A stretch of 21,383 nt of DNA from Oscillospiraceae bacterium (GCA_028691385.1 JAQUZL010000014.1:1207-22589), one strand, 5' to 3'. Shown: positions 6,141 through 14,236, numbered from the stretch's first letter. Notes: generated from the sequence alone by a model not told the origin. Program-made: numbers and translations.

Positions 6141-6249
6141 GGCTCTTTCCATTCTTCCTTTTTCTCCGCTCTCATATTGCCGCACATTGCCCTTCCTCGG
6201 GAACAATGGTCTGACCGCCAAAACAGCATTTCCCCGATGAAAGGGTCAG
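6141..6249 (+). repeat. Chimeric b/a repeat remnant
   Basis: Starts like module b (TCTTTCCATTCTTCC, CTCTCATATTGCCGC) and switches within GCCGC to module a (ACATTGCCCTTCCTCGGGAAC, then CCCCGATGAAAGGGTC). It stops 19 bases before the copA stop codon. It looks like a deletion by recombination at a short shared GCCGC. Confidence 0.7.
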
Positions 6250-6267
6250 TGGCTTATCCCTGCGGCT

Positions 6268-8514
6268 TCAGCGCCCGGCGCGGGAAGCGCCGCCCCTAAA
6301 CCAATTCAGACGCAGCGCGTTGCTCACCACCGATACGGAGCTTAGGCTCATGGCCGCCGCCGCGATCATGGGGTTGAGCAGCGGGCCGCCAAAGGCGTAA
6401 AGCAGACCGGCCGCCACGGGAATGCCGATGGTGTTATAACCAAAGGCCCAAAACAGGTTTTGCTTAATGTTGCGCAGGGTAGCGCGGCTTAAGCCAATGG
6501 CGTCGGGAATGGAGGCGAGGGTGCCGTGGGAGAGCACCACGTCCGCCGATTCGATGGCAACATCCGTGCCCGAGCCCACCGCCATGCCGATGTGCGCGGC
6601 GGTAAGGGCGGGGGCGTCGTTGATGCCGTCGCCTACCATGATGACCTTATGCCCCTGGGCGGTGAGATCGTTGACCCGATCGGCTTTTTCGCCGGGCAGC
6701 ACCCGGGCGAATACCTGATCGATGCCGACCTGCGCGGCAATGGCGCGGGCGGTGCGTTCGTCGTCGCCGGTCAGCATAACGGTCTTCAGCCCCATGCGGT
6801 GCAGCGCGGCGATGGCGGGGGCGCTGTCGGCGCGGGGCACATCGGCCACGGCCAGCGCGCCCAGCGCTTTTCCGTCAGCGGCGGCATACATGGGCGTCTT
6901 GCCGTCCTGTGCCCATGCGTGGGCAACGCCCAGCGAGGTGAGGTCGATGCCCTCCGCTTCCAGCAGCGCAGGGCTGCCCACCAGCACGGTGCGGCCGTCC
7001 ACCACCGCGCGCACGCCTCTGCCGGGCAGCGCGGAAAACTCCTGCGTCGGCAGCGCGGAAATGCCGCGCTCTTGGGCATACTGCGCCATCGCCTTCCCCA
7101 GCGGATGCTCCGAAAGCGTTTCCGCGGAAGCCACCAGCGCCAGCAGCTCCTGCTCGTCGCCGGCGGCGTAAACATCGGTGACCTTGGGCGTGCCGCGGGT
7201 GATGGTGCCTGTTTTGTCAAACACCACCAGGTCGGCCTCACGCGTGCGCTCCAGCGCCTCGGCATTTTTAAACAGGATGCCCAGCTGCGCGCCCTTGCCC
7301 GTGCCCACCATGATGGCCGTGGGCGTGGCCAGCCCCAGCGCGCAGGGGCAGGCGATGACCAGCACGGAAATGAAGATCTGCATGACAAAAGCAAAGTCCT
7401 TGCCCAGCAGCGCCCAAATGACGGCGGCGAGAATCGCCGCACCCAGCACAGCCGGCACAAAATAACCAGAGATCACGTCAGCCAGCCGGGCGATGGGCGC
7501 TTTGGAGCCCTGCGCCTGCTCCACCATGCGGATGATCTGAGAGAGCGCTGTGTCCGCGCCCACCTTGGCCGCGGTAAAGCGGATGGCACCGTAGCCGTTG
7601 AGCGTGCCGCCGGTCACGGCGTCGCCTTCCTTTTTGTCCATGGGCAGGCTTTCGCCCGTCAGCATGGATTCGTTGACTGCCGTGCTGCCCTGCAAAATGA
7701 TGCCGTCGGCGGGAATGGCTTCGCCGGGGCGTACCACCACCACATCGCCTACGGCGATCTGCGACGCGGGGATCTCCTCCTCGCGGCCGTCTCGCTCTAC
7801 CCGCGCGGTCTTGGGCGCCAGCTCCATGAGCTTGCGGATGGCGCTGCCCGCACGTCCCTTGGCGCGCGCCTCCATATATTTGCCCAGCATGACCAGCGTA
7901 ATGATGGTGGCGGCGGATTCAAAGTAAAGCATGTGGGCATAGGAATGCCCGCCGGAGGAAATGCGCAGCAGCGACCAAAGGCTGTAAAGCAGCGCCGCGC
8001 CCGTGCCCATGGCTACCAGCGTGTCCATGGTGGGGCGACGTTTCCATAAAGCCAGCGCGCCGGCGGTGTAAAAGCGCCAACCCAGCCCCACCACCGGCAG
8101 GCACAGCGCCAGCTGCGCCAGCGCGAAGGCCAGCGGATGCTCCATGGGCTGCAAAAAAGACGGATACGGCAGGGTGACCCCCGGGATCATGGGCGCCATG
8201 GCCAGGTAAAGCAGCGGCACGGTAAAAAAGACAGCCGCCCAAAGGCTGCGGCGCTGGGCGGTCAGCTCGGCGTCCTTTTGCGCCTGCAGCTCCTCAGGGT
8301 TTTGCCGCACAAAAAAGCCCAGACCCGTGACCTCGGCCTCCAACTGGGCGAGGGTGACCCTTGACGGATCGAACGTGACCGTGCCCCGCTCGGCGGCGTA
8401 GTTGACCTGGGCGCTTTCCACGCCCTCAAGATCCTCCCACGCGCCTTCCAGACCGGCGGCGCAGGCGGCGCAGTGCATACCGCCGATCTCCAGCGTAATG
8501 GTTTTGCTTGCCAT
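6268..8514 (-). CDS. copA: Copper-exporting P1B-type ATPase CopA (748 aa)
   Basis: Pumps Cu(I) out of the cytoplasm using ATP. Numbering from ATG 8514: one N-terminal heavy-metal-associated domain with GMHCAAC (12-18), then eight predicted membrane helices, actuator loop with TGES (286-289), metal-binding CPC (389-391) in the sixth helix, phosphorylation site DKTGTIT (Asp433), SEHPLG (His470-Pro471), hinge GDGIND (628-633), and the copper-type signatures YN (693-694) and MSLSS (from 722) in the last helices. Length is normal for a one-HMA CopA. The start is set by AGGAGG five bases upstream; the frame extends upstream to 8610 only through repeat DNA. It lies downstream of copZ, with the 8551-9255 repeat array between. 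No CopY or CsoR regulator is visible. Confidence 0.97.
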   Translation of the reverse strand: MASKTITLEIGGMHCAACAAGLEGAWEDLEGVESAQVNYAAERGTVTFDPSRVTLAQLEAEVTGLGFFVRQNPEELQAQKDAELTAQRRSLWAAVFFTVPLLYLAMAPMIPGVTLPYPSFLQPMEHPLAFALAQLALCLPVVGLGWRFYTAGALALWKRRPTMDTLVAMGTGAALLYSLWSLLRISSGGHSYAHMLYFESAATIITLVMLGKYMEARAKGRAGSAIRKLMELAPKTARVERDGREEEIPASQIAVGDVVVVRPGEAIPADGIILQGSTAVNESMLTGESLPMDKKEGDAVTGGTLNGYGAIRFTAAKVGADTALSQIIRMVEQAQGSKAPIARLADVISGYFVPAVLGAAILAAVIWALLGKDFAFVMQIFISVLVIACPCALGLATPTAIMVGTGKGAQLGILFKNAEALERTREADLVVFDKTGTITRGTPKVTDVYAAGDEQELLALVASAETLSEHPLGKAMAQYAQERGISALPTQEFSALPGRGVRAVVDGRTVLVGSPALLEAEGIDLTSLGVAHAWAQDGKTPMYAAADGKALGALAVADVPRADSAPAIAALHRMGLKTVMLTGDDERTARAIAAQVGIDQVFARVLPGEKADRVNDLTAQGHKVIMVGDGINDAPALTAAHIGMAVGSGTDVAIESADVVLSHGTLASIPDAIGLSRATLRNIKQNLFWAFGYNTIGIPVAAGLLYAFGGPLLNPMIAAAAMSLSSVSVVSNALRLNWFRGGASRAGR

Positions 8515-8550
8515 GTATCCTCCTGATGATTCCGAGTGCTTGGGGCGCCG

Positions 8551-8662
8551 CAGGGCGGCGCCCTGCACCCAAGGGGCGGTCGCCCCTTGAACCCCGCGAG
8601 TGCCGCCCATGCGGCACTCTATATGGGTACATAAAGAGTTCGGTGGTTACTCTTGACCATTC
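8551..8662 (+). repeat. Repeat cassette leader with three hairpins
   Basis: Palindromic stems CAGGGC/GCCCTG (8551-8565), AAGGGGCG/CGCCCCTT (8571-8588) and GAGTGCCGC/GCGGCACTC (8598-8619), then the shared box GGGTACATAAAGAGTT. The same box opens the cassettes at 5727, 12599 and 21019. It sits 37 bases upstream of the copA start, on the opposite strand, so it forms part of the copA mRNA leader if copZ-copA is one transcript. Confidence 0.8.
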
Positions 8663-9255
8663 GGCTTGTGAGGAGGTGACAGGTTTGCCACCACTGCTCG
8701 CTCTCGGGAACGGCGCTTTGGCCGTCTGCGCAGCTCTTCCTCGAAAAAGGGATTCCAAAGGGCGAGAGCCCTTTGGAGGACTTTACCTCCGTCATGATTC
8801 ACGACCCGGCTTGTGAGGAGGTGACAGGCTTGCCACCCACTGCCCGCTCTCGGGAACGGCGCTTTGGCCGTCTGCGCAGCTCTTCCTCGAAAAAGGGATT
8901 CCAAAGGGCGAGAGCCCTTTGGAGGACTTTCCCTCCGCTTATGTCCTCCATGAGCAGGGCTTTTCACGACCCAGCTTGTGAAGAGGTAGCGGGTTTGCCA
9001 CCCGCTGCCCGCTCTCGGAAACGGCGCTGTGGCATTTTTCGCAGCTCTTCCCCGAAAAAGGGATTCCAAAGGGCGAGAGCCCTTTGGAGGACTTTCCCCC
9101 CGTTTACGGCCTCCATGAGCAGGGCTTTTCATGGCCCGGCTTGTGAAGAGGTGACAGGCTTGCCACCCGCTGCCCGCTCTCGGAAACGGCGCTTTGGCCG
9201 TCTGCGCAGCTCTTCCTCGAAAAAGGGATTCCAAAGGGCGAGAGCCCTTTGGAGG
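8663..9255 (+). repeat. Array of four tandem a-type repeat units between copZ and copA
   Basis: Units start (GGCTTGTGA or AGCTTGTGA) at 8663, 8808, 8973 and 9138, spaced 145, 165 and 165 bp. Each ~120-130 bp unit holds a GGTG/CACC-type stem, CTCGGAAACG or CTCGGGAACG, the box CTGCGCAGCTCTTCC or a variant, GGGATTCC, and a hairpin CCAAAGGGC/GCCCTTTGG. The units resemble module a elsewhere but form a distinct subtype. Units 2-4 share a linker containing CTCCATGAGCAGGGCTTTTC or close variants. Open frames across the array (up to 242 codons) have no ribosome site and reflect repeat composition, not genes. Confidence 0.9.
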
Positions 9256-9267
9256 GCCCCTGTGTGG

Positions 9268-9471
9268 CTACTCCAGATGGAAACCCAGCGCCTCCACGGC
9301 CTGGGCGAGCTGCTCCCGCGAGGGCGCTTCGCCCGGGCAGGTCAGCACGGCTTCCCCGGTGGCGTGATCCACCTGGGCGGCGGCCACGCCGGGAAGCTTG
9401 CAAAAGGCGCGCTGCACGCCCTTGGCGCAGGCGGGGCAGTGCATCCCGTTGATCTTTACCTTCAGTTCCAT
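9268..9471 (-). CDS. copZ: Copper chaperone CopZ-like heavy-metal-associated protein (67 aa)
   Basis: A single HMA (ferredoxin-like) domain protein that carries Cu(I), presumably to CopA. The metal site MHCPAC lies at residues 10-15 (Cys12 and Cys15); the pattern strand (ELKVKINGMHC), helix (CAKGVQRAFCKLPGV), strand (AAQVDHATGEAVLTC) is typical, and the length matches CopZ. AGGAGG seven bases upstream fixes ATG 9471. An extra Cys24 and Cys45 are present, not usual metal ligands. It is first in the copper unit, with its own promoter at 9506-9535. copA follows about 750 bp downstream, beyond the repeat array, so co-transcription is uncertain. Confidence 0.95.
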   Translation of the reverse strand: MELKVKINGMHCPACAKGVQRAFCKLPGVAAAQVDHATGEAVLTCPGEAPSREQLAQAVEALGFHLE

Positions 9472-9505
9472 AAAAAATCCTCCTATGTTCGCTTATGCTA
9501 ACTAT

Positions 9506-9535
9506 AGTATAACCCAAAACCCGTTTTCCTAACAA
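9506..9535 (-). promoter_or_regulatory. Promoter upstream of copZ
   Basis: Minus strand TTGTTA (9535-9530), 18-bp spacer, TATACT (9511-9506). I see no clear CopY or CsoR operator. Confidence 0.6.
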
Positions 9536-9631
9536 CCGTCGAAAGCCCGTCTTGGAAAGAATATTTTCCATAAACTTGCGCCACAGGGAGTGCAGTCTTG
9601 CAGAAAAAAGCACGGCGTATGGGTTTCCGGC

Positions 9632-9661
9632 TGTACATTCGGGGCGCAAATACGGTATAAT
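9632..9661 (+). promoter_or_regulatory. Promoter of the HAD-hprK-glucokinase run, with leader hairpin
   Basis: TGTACA (9632-9637), 18-bp spacer, TATAAT (9656-9661). The leader contains a perfect 8-bp hairpin CGCGCTCG / CGAGCGCG at 9686-9706, ending two bases before an in-frame ATG at 9709. Confidence 0.6.
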
Positions 9662-9738
9662 AAAAACGAATTTTTGTGGTTTGACCGCGCTCGGCTTTCG
9701 AGCGCGTCATGATAAATTTTGATGAAACGAGAAAGAGC

Positions 9739-10542
9739 ATGAAATACCGTTTGTTTGCGTCGGACATGGATGATACCCTGTTTGGCAACGATCTGGTCAT
9801 CTCTGCGGAAAACCTGGCGGCAGGCAAGCGCCTGCGGGAGGCCGGGGTTCAGCTGAGCTTTGTGACGGGACGCATGTATGCCGCTACGGTGCCCTACTTA
9901 AAGGCGATGGAGGCGCGCGGCCCGGTGGTGTGCTGCCAGGGCGCGCTGCTGGCCGACAGCCAAAGCGGCGACATCCTTTATTACCGCCCCCTGGAAATGC
10001 AGACCGCGCTGGAGATTTTGCGCCTGGCCGAGGATAACGACACCTACAGCCAGTATTACGACACGAAGGACTTTTTCTATCGGCAAGACTGTCAGGAGAG
10101 CCGCCGCTACGCCTATCTGGCGAGCCACGAAGGCGTGGCCACCGGCAAGGCGCTGAGCGCCTGCATGGATGTGGAGCCGGCGAAGATCCTCTTTATGTGC
10201 CACCCGGACAAGGTGCGCCGCCTTTATGACGTGGCGTTGGAACGCTTCGCGGGGCGGGCGGAGGTGTGCATCTCCAAGCCGAACTATCTGGAGTTCAGCC
10301 ATCCGCTGGCCAACAAAGGCGAGGGCCTGCGCCAGCTGGCCAGGCATTACGACCTGCCCATGGAACAGGTGGCGGCCATCGGAGACGGAATCAACGACAT
10401 CCCGCTCATTGAAGCGGCGGGGTTGGGCATCGCGGTGGACAGCGGCGCGCCCGAACTAAAAGCGCGGGCGGGTGCCGTGGTGGCCTCCTGCGCGGGCAGC
10501 GGCTTTGCCCAGGCGGTGAATGAATATGTTTTGGAGGGATGA
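9739..10542 (+). CDS. Cof-type HAD-superfamily (IIB) hydrolase (267 aa)
   Basis: A cytoplasmic phosphatase of the Cof/YidA group, which typically acts on sugar phosphates or related small molecules; the exact substrate cannot be told. Numbering from ATG 9739: motif I SDMDDTL with nucleophile Asp9 and acid/base Asp11, motif II FVTGR (41-45), motif III Lys193 in ANKGEGL and motif IV GDGIND (215-220). The cap between motifs II and III is of IIB size. ATG 9739 matches where the family begins (MKYRLFASDMDDT). An in-frame ATG at 9709 has no ribosome site and sits against a hairpin, and the site before 9739 (GAGAAAG) is also weak, so the start is uncertain. The stop overlaps the region holding the hprK ribosome site, implying coupling. 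Confidence 0.9.
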   Translation: MKYRLFASDMDDTLFGNDLVISAENLAAGKRLREAGVQLSFVTGRMYAATVPYLKAMEARGPVVCCQGALLADSQSGDILYYRPLEMQTALEILRLAEDNDTYSQYYDTKDFFYRQDCQESRRYAYLASHEGVATGKALSACMDVEPAKILFMCHPDKVRRLYDVALERFAGRAEVCISKPNYLEFSHPLANKGEGLRQLARHYDLPMEQVAAIGDGINDIPLIEAAGLGIAVDSGAPELKARAGAVVASCAGSGFAQAVNEYVLEG

Positions 10543-10546
10543 TGAT

Positions 10547-11479
10547 ATGGAACAGCTCAAGGTCAAGCAATTTGCTGACGCGTTGAAGCTGGAAACACTG
10601 GTGGGCGATCCCGATCAGGTCATTACCTTTATTACCGGCGATGTGAACCGTCCCGGCCTGCAGCTGACCGGATTTTTTGATTACTTCGCCAGCGACCGCA
10701 TTCAGATCATCGGCAAGGCGGAGATCGCTTATCTGCACGAGCGGTGCGACAGCGCGCAGCGCACGCAGATCTTGGAGCGCCTGATGCAGTATGAAGTGCC
10801 GGCGGTGCTGCTGAGCCGCAGTCAGGAAGCGCCCCAGGAACTGCTGGAGGCCTGCCGGAAGTTCCATCGCCCGCTGTTTCGCTCCCCGCTGGTCACCACC
10901 AAGCTGGTCAACAGCACCATCAATTTTTTGAACATTCTGCTGGCGCCCCGCATTACCGAGCACGGCGTGCTGTTGGACGTGGCGGGCGTGGGCGTGATGC
11001 TCACCGGGGAATCGGGCTTGGGCAAGAGCGAGACGGCGCTGGAGCTCATCAAGCGCGGCCATCGTTTGGTGGCCGACGATGTGGTGGAGATCAGCCGCCT
11101 GTCCAACGATCAGCTCATCGGCACCTCGCCGGAGTCGGTGCGGCACTTTATGGAGATCCGCGGCATCGGCATCGTGGACATTCGCGCGCTGTACGGCAGC
11201 GGTGCGGTTCTCATGTCCAAGGCCATCGACATCGTGGTGCAGCTGGAGCCTTGGGACAGCCAGAAGCAATACGAGCGGCTGGGGCTGGACGACAACACCA
11301 CCGAGATCCTGGGCGTTACGCTGCCCATCATCGTGCTGCCGGTGCGCCCCGGGCGCAACCTGGCCATGGTTACCGAGGTGGCGGCGCGCAACATGCGCCT
11401 CAAGAGCATGGGCTACAACGCCGCGATGGAGCTGCACCGGCGGCTCAATGCCAATCTGGATGTGATCGGGGACATTTGA
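10547..11479 (+). CDS. hprK: HPr kinase/phosphorylase (310 aa)
   Basis: Phosphorylates Ser46 of HPr, and reverses this, linking glycolytic state to carbon catabolite repression through CcpA. Numbering from ATG 10547: N-terminal DRTGG-like domain (1-~125), catalytic His140 (EHGV), Walker A GESGLGKS (154-161), DD at 177-178 (VADDVVE), and the family signature MEIRGIGIVD (202-211). Length matches the family (~310 aa). Start chosen from GGAGGG at 10533-10538, which lies over the stop of the preceding HAD gene; the upstream ATG at 10520 lies inside that gene. The common Firmicute neighbour lgt is absent; here it sits between a HAD phosphatase and a glucokinase. Confidence 0.97.
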   Translation: MEQLKVKQFADALKLETLVGDPDQVITFITGDVNRPGLQLTGFFDYFASDRIQIIGKAEIAYLHERCDSAQRTQILERLMQYEVPAVLLSRSQEAPQELLEACRKFHRPLFRSPLVTTKLVNSTINFLNILLAPRITEHGVLLDVAGVGVMLTGESGLGKSETALELIKRGHRLVADDVVEISRLSNDQLIGTSPESVRHFMEIRGIGIVDIRALYGSGAVLMSKAIDIVVQLEPWDSQKQYERLGLDDNTTEILGVTLPIIVLPVRPGRNLAMVTEVAARNMRLKSMGYNAAMELHRRLNANLDVIGDI

Positions 11480-11521
11480 TCCCCGCGCCATAAAATTATC
11501 AAGAAATCACGGAGGTTGTTT

Positions 11522-12481
11522 ATGTACTATTTGGGTGTGGATCTGGGCGGCACCAACATCGCCGTCGGGCTGGTCAGCGAGGCCGGCGTCATCGAGCATA
11601 AGGGCAGCGTGCCCACCCTGAGCCAGCGGCCCTCGGCCGAGGTTATTGCCGACATGGCCGGCCTGTGCAAAAAAGTGGTGGCCGACGCCGGGAAAACCAT
11701 GGACGACATCGCTGCGGTGGGCATCGCCGTGCCCGGCCTGTCCATTGATGAAACCGGCGAGGTGGTGTTCGCCACCAACCTGGGCTGGCATCATGTGCAG
11801 ATCGGCCAGGCCATGAGCAAGGAGCTGGGCAAGCCCGTGCATATGGATAACGACGCCAACGTGGCAGCATTGGGCGAAGTGGTAGCCGGCGGAATGAAGG
11901 GTGCCAAGAACGCCATCTTCCTGACGCTGGGCACCGGCGTAGGCGGCGGCATCGTGCTGGACGGCAAAATCTTCGGCGGCGCGCATCATGTGGGCGGCGA
12001 AGTTGGCCATATGATCGTAAAGCTTGGCGGAGAGCAGTGCACCTGCGGCAACAAGGGCTGCTGGGAGCGCTACACCTCGGCCACCGCGTTGATCCGCGAA
12101 GGCCGCAAGGCAGCCGAAGCCCATCCCGAAAGCCTCATCGCAAAGAAGGTAAACGGCAATTTGGACGCCATCTCGGCCAAAACCGTTATTGACGCGGCGC
12201 GGGAGAACGATCCTGAGGCCTGCCGCATTTATAAGGATTATATCGAGGCCATGGCGTTGGGCATTGTCAGCCTGATCAACCTTTTCGATCCCGAGACCAT
12301 CGCCATTGGCGGCGGCGTTGCGGCGGCGGGTGATTTCCTGCTGGAGCCCCTGCGCGCCTGCGTGGCCGAGCATGTGTTCTATAAGGATGAGAAGTATGCC
12401 TCCATTGTGCGCGCCACGCTGGGCAACGATGCCGGCATCATCGGCGCGGCCATCGACGCGCGCAATAAGGAACTGGCCTAA
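11522..12481 (+). CDS. glcK: ROK-family glucokinase (319 aa)
   Basis: Phosphorylates glucose, or a related hexose, with ATP. Numbering from ATG 11522: phosphate-binding GVDLGGTN (5-12), catalytic Asp111 in DNDAN, second phosphate loop LGTGVGGG (136-143), glucose-binding GEVGH (159-163), and ROK zinc site CTCGNKGCWE (173-182), with the ROK helix-turn-helix absent, so this is an enzyme rather than a repressor. GGAGG lies six bases before the ATG; an in-frame TTG at 11516 overlaps that site. It follows hprK by 42 bp with no terminator between, so it is probably co-transcribed, and a strong terminator follows. Placing a sugar kinase after hprK fits carbon control. Another hexose cannot be excluded as substrate. 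Confidence 0.93.
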   Translation: MYYLGVDLGGTNIAVGLVSEAGVIEHKGSVPTLSQRPSAEVIADMAGLCKKVVADAGKTMDDIAAVGIAVPGLSIDETGEVVFATNLGWHHVQIGQAMSKELGKPVHMDNDANVAALGEVVAGGMKGAKNAIFLTLGTGVGGGIVLDGKIFGGAHHVGGEVGHMIVKLGGEQCTCGNKGCWERYTSATALIREGRKAAEAHPESLIAKKVNGNLDAISAKTVIDAARENDPEACRIYKDYIEAMALGIVSLINLFDPETIAIGGGVAAAGDFLLEPLRACVAEHVFYKDEKYASIVRATLGNDAGIIGAAIDARNKELA

Positions 12482-12496
12482 GCTGTCTTTGAACCA

Positions 12497-12530
12497 AAAG
12501 CCTCCGGAAATGATCCGGAGGCTTTTTGCT
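12497..12530 (+). terminator. Terminator after the glucokinase gene
   Basis: Perfect 11-bp stem AAAGCCTCCGG / CCGGAGGCTTT with a seven-base loop, followed by TTGCTTTT. Confidence 0.9.
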
Positions 12531-12570
12531 TTTGCGGGGCGACTGTCCCGAACCCAAGGGACGAAGCTCC

Positions 12571-12875
12571 TTGCAGGACGTTGCCCTGCACCCTTCATGG
12601 GTACATAAAGAGTTGGTGGTTGTTCTTGGCTGTCGGGCTTGTGAAAAAACGACAGATTCGACGCAGAATGGCTGTCCTCGGGAAGGATGTTTTGAGCGTC
12701 AAAGCGGCTTCTCTCCGATGAAAGGGTCAAGGGGCAATCGCGCCTTGCGGGGGCTCTCTTCCCACGCCGCTCCCGTGATTACCGCTGCGCGGCAACACTG
12801 CGCTGGGCTTCCACGTGGTTTAGCCGCCAGTGCCGCTTGGGCGGCACTGGTTAGGGGCGAAGTCCCTTGTGGGGC
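12571..12875 (+). repeat. Intergenic hairpin repeat cassette, leader+a+b (copy 4)
   Basis: Leader hairpin GCAGG/CCTGC (12573-12589) and GGGTACATAAAGAGTT, module a from ~12636 (CCTCGGGAAGGATG, GATGAAAGGGTCAAGGGG), module b with a stem of the GTGATTACCGC / GCGGCAACAC type and CCAGTGCCGC / GCGGCACTGG. It fills the gap between two convergent genes (glcK and rpiB). The rest, to 12934, shows nothing recognisable. Confidence 0.85.
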
Positions 12876-12934
12876 TTACGCCATCTTTCTTCCTACACTG
12901 CTGCCGTGTGTGCGCTGCGTATGCTTTGGCTGGC

Positions 12935-13378
12935 TCAGCCCTGTTGCTCGATGGCGGTGATCATGTCCACGCGGTTCTGATGGCGGCCGCCCTCAAATTT
13001 GGCGTTGAGGAACTCATCCACGATCATCTTGGCCAGCTCACTGCCCACAACCCGGGCGCCAAAGGCGATGATGTTGGCGTCGTTGTGCATGCGGGTAAGG
13101 CGGGCAGAGTAGGGTTCGCTGCACACCGCCGCGCGCACGCCATGCACCTTGTTCGCCGCCAGAGAAATGCCGATGCCCGTGCCGCAGATGAGCACGCCCA
13201 GGTCAAATTCGCCGGCCACCAGCGCGCGAGCCACTTTTTCACCATATTCAGGATAGTTCACACTCTCGGGGCTGTTCGGGCCGTAATCGATGACCTCATA
13301 GCCCTGCTGCTTCAAATGGTCAATGATAATGCCCTTAAGCTCAATGCCGGTGTGATCCGAACCAATGCCGATCTTCAT
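12935..13378 (-). CDS. rpiB: Ribose-5-phosphate isomerase B (147 aa)
   Basis: Interconverts ribose 5-phosphate and ribulose 5-phosphate (RpiB/LacAB family; some members act on allose 6-phosphate or galactose 6-phosphate). SDHTG at 7-11 and phosphate-loop/active site CGTGIGIS with Cys65 are intact, His98 (RMHND) and Arg132/Arg136 (GGRHQNR) match the family, and the length is typical. ATG 13378 is the family start; GGAGG lies about 12 bases upstream, longer spacing than usual. It is monocistronic from the promoter at 13418-13446, convergent with glcK across a repeat cassette. Confidence 0.96.
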   Translation of the reverse strand: MKIGIGSDHTGIELKGIIIDHLKQQGYEVIDYGPNSPESVNYPEYGEKVARALVAGEFDLGVLICGTGIGISLAANKVHGVRAAVCSEPYSARLTRMHNDANIIAFGARVVGSELAKMIVDEFLNAKFEGGRHQNRVDMITAIEQQG

Positions 13379-13417
13379 AATAATATTCTGCCTCCGTAAA
13401 GGTTTTTTCTTTCATTT

Positions 13418-13446
13418 ATTATACGCTTTGCGCCCTAAAACCTCAA
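13418..13446 (-). promoter_or_regulatory. Promoter of rpiB
   Basis: Minus strand TTGAGG (13446-13441), 17-bp spacer, TATAAT (13423-13418), 40 bp upstream of the ATG. Confidence 0.8.
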
Positions 13447-13491
13447 TGCGGCACAGCGGGTCATTTTGACCGCCCCTTTGTCGTATTTTTA

Positions 13492-13500
13492 TGGTAAAAT
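13492..13500 (+). promoter_or_regulatory. Extended -10 promoter of the AIM24-family gene
   Basis: TGG-TAAAAT at 13492-13500 with no good -35 at normal spacing (a TTGACC at 13466-13471 is 23 bp away). A start near 13507 would leave only the codons from about 13535 onward usable as translation starts. Confidence 0.45.
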
Positions 13501-13543
13501 GTTAAAAATGCCGATAGGCAGACTTTGGAAGGAAGTGTTGTTT

Positions 13544-14227
13544 TTGCGTTACGAAATTTTTGGCCAACCCATGCCCGCCGTCACCTTGCACCTGGATCAG
13601 GGAGAGAGCGTCTACACCCAGTCGGGCGGCATGTCCTGGATGACCGACCGCATTTCGATGGATACCAACATGAAAGGCGGCCTGCTCAAAGGGCTGGGCC
13701 GCATGTTCAGCGGTGAGTCGTTGTTTATGGCCACCTACACGGCGCAGGCACCCGAGCAGAGCTTTACCTGCGCATCCACCTTTCCCGGCAACATCATGGC
13801 GCTGCAGTTGAACGGCAGCGTGGAATACATCTGCCAAAAGAGCGCCTTTTTGTGCGCGCAGCCTACGGTGGAGCTGTCGGCCTTTGTGGTAAAGGGTATG
13901 ACGGGCGGCTTCTTTGGCGGCGAAGGTTTTGTGCTGCAACGCCTGCACGGGCAAGGTCTGGCCTTTGTGGAGCTGGACGGCAGCCTGAAAGAATACGACC
14001 TGCAAAGCGGCCAGCGCATGAAGGTGGATACGGGAAACGTGGCCATCTTTGAAAGCACGGTCAAATACTCCGCTGAGATGGTATCGGGCTTTAAAAACGT
14101 GCTGTTCGGCGGCGAAGGTCTGTTCCTGACCACGCTGGAAGGCCCTGGCAAGGTGTGGCTGCAAACCATGACGCTGCCCGGTCTGGCCGGCCGCCTGGTG
14201 CCCTATCTGCCCAGCAGCAAAAACTAA
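13544..14227 (+). CDS. AIM24 / TIGR00266 family protein (227 aa)
   Basis: A conserved bacterial protein of unknown biochemical role; the fold is a double-stranded beta-helix-like trimeric barrel in characterised relatives, named after yeast mitochondrial AIM24. It shows the expected repeats: QSGGMSWMTDRISMDT near the start, then FGGEGFVLQRLHGQGLAFVELDG and FGGEGLFLTTLEGPGKVWLQ, with the LPGLAGRL end. TTG 13544 is proposed as start because the family begins RYEIFGQPMPAV and AAGGAAG lies eight bases upstream; GTG 13535 is the alternative. An ATG further upstream (13499) would overlap the promoter. The next gene starts ten bases after the stop, so the two are probably one operon. Confidence 0.88.
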   Translation: MRYEIFGQPMPAVTLHLDQGESVYTQSGGMSWMTDRISMDTNMKGGLLKGLGRMFSGESLFMATYTAQAPEQSFTCASTFPGNIMALQLNGSVEYICQKSAFLCAQPTVELSAFVVKGMTGGFFGGEGFVLQRLHGQGLAFVELDGSLKEYDLQSGQRMKVDTGNVAIFESTVKYSAEMVSGFKNVLFGGEGLFLTTLEGPGKVWLQTMTLPGLAGRLVPYLPSSKN

Positions 14228-14236
14228 ACACGCCCC

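Noticed and set aside
5351..6299. Open frames of 80-141 codons in the 5.4-6.3 kb repeats, with similar peptides at 21.0 kb
   Set aside because: Similar peptides follow from repeated DNA; reading frames are not kept between copies and the DNA is dominated by hairpins.
6526..8049. 507-codon open frame on the plus strand, antisense to copA
   Set aside because: It is the mirror of a clear P-type ATPase with all motifs. The translation is His/Arg/Gly-rich as expected for antisense frames in GC-rich DNA, with no ribosome site.
8663..9255. CRISPR array
   Set aside because: Units are ~120-130 bp with related linkers, not 25-40 bp repeats with unique spacers; no cas genes are visible.
8647..9501. 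Open frames across the copZ-copA repeat array (for example 242 codons on plus, 195 on minus)
   Set aside because: The periodic translation only reflects the tandem DNA repeats. No ribosome sites, and frames break differently in the related cassettes elsewhere.
11507..12730. 407-codon open frame on the minus strand
   Set aside because: It starts in repeat DNA and runs antisense to the ROK glucokinase; composition is that of a shadow frame.
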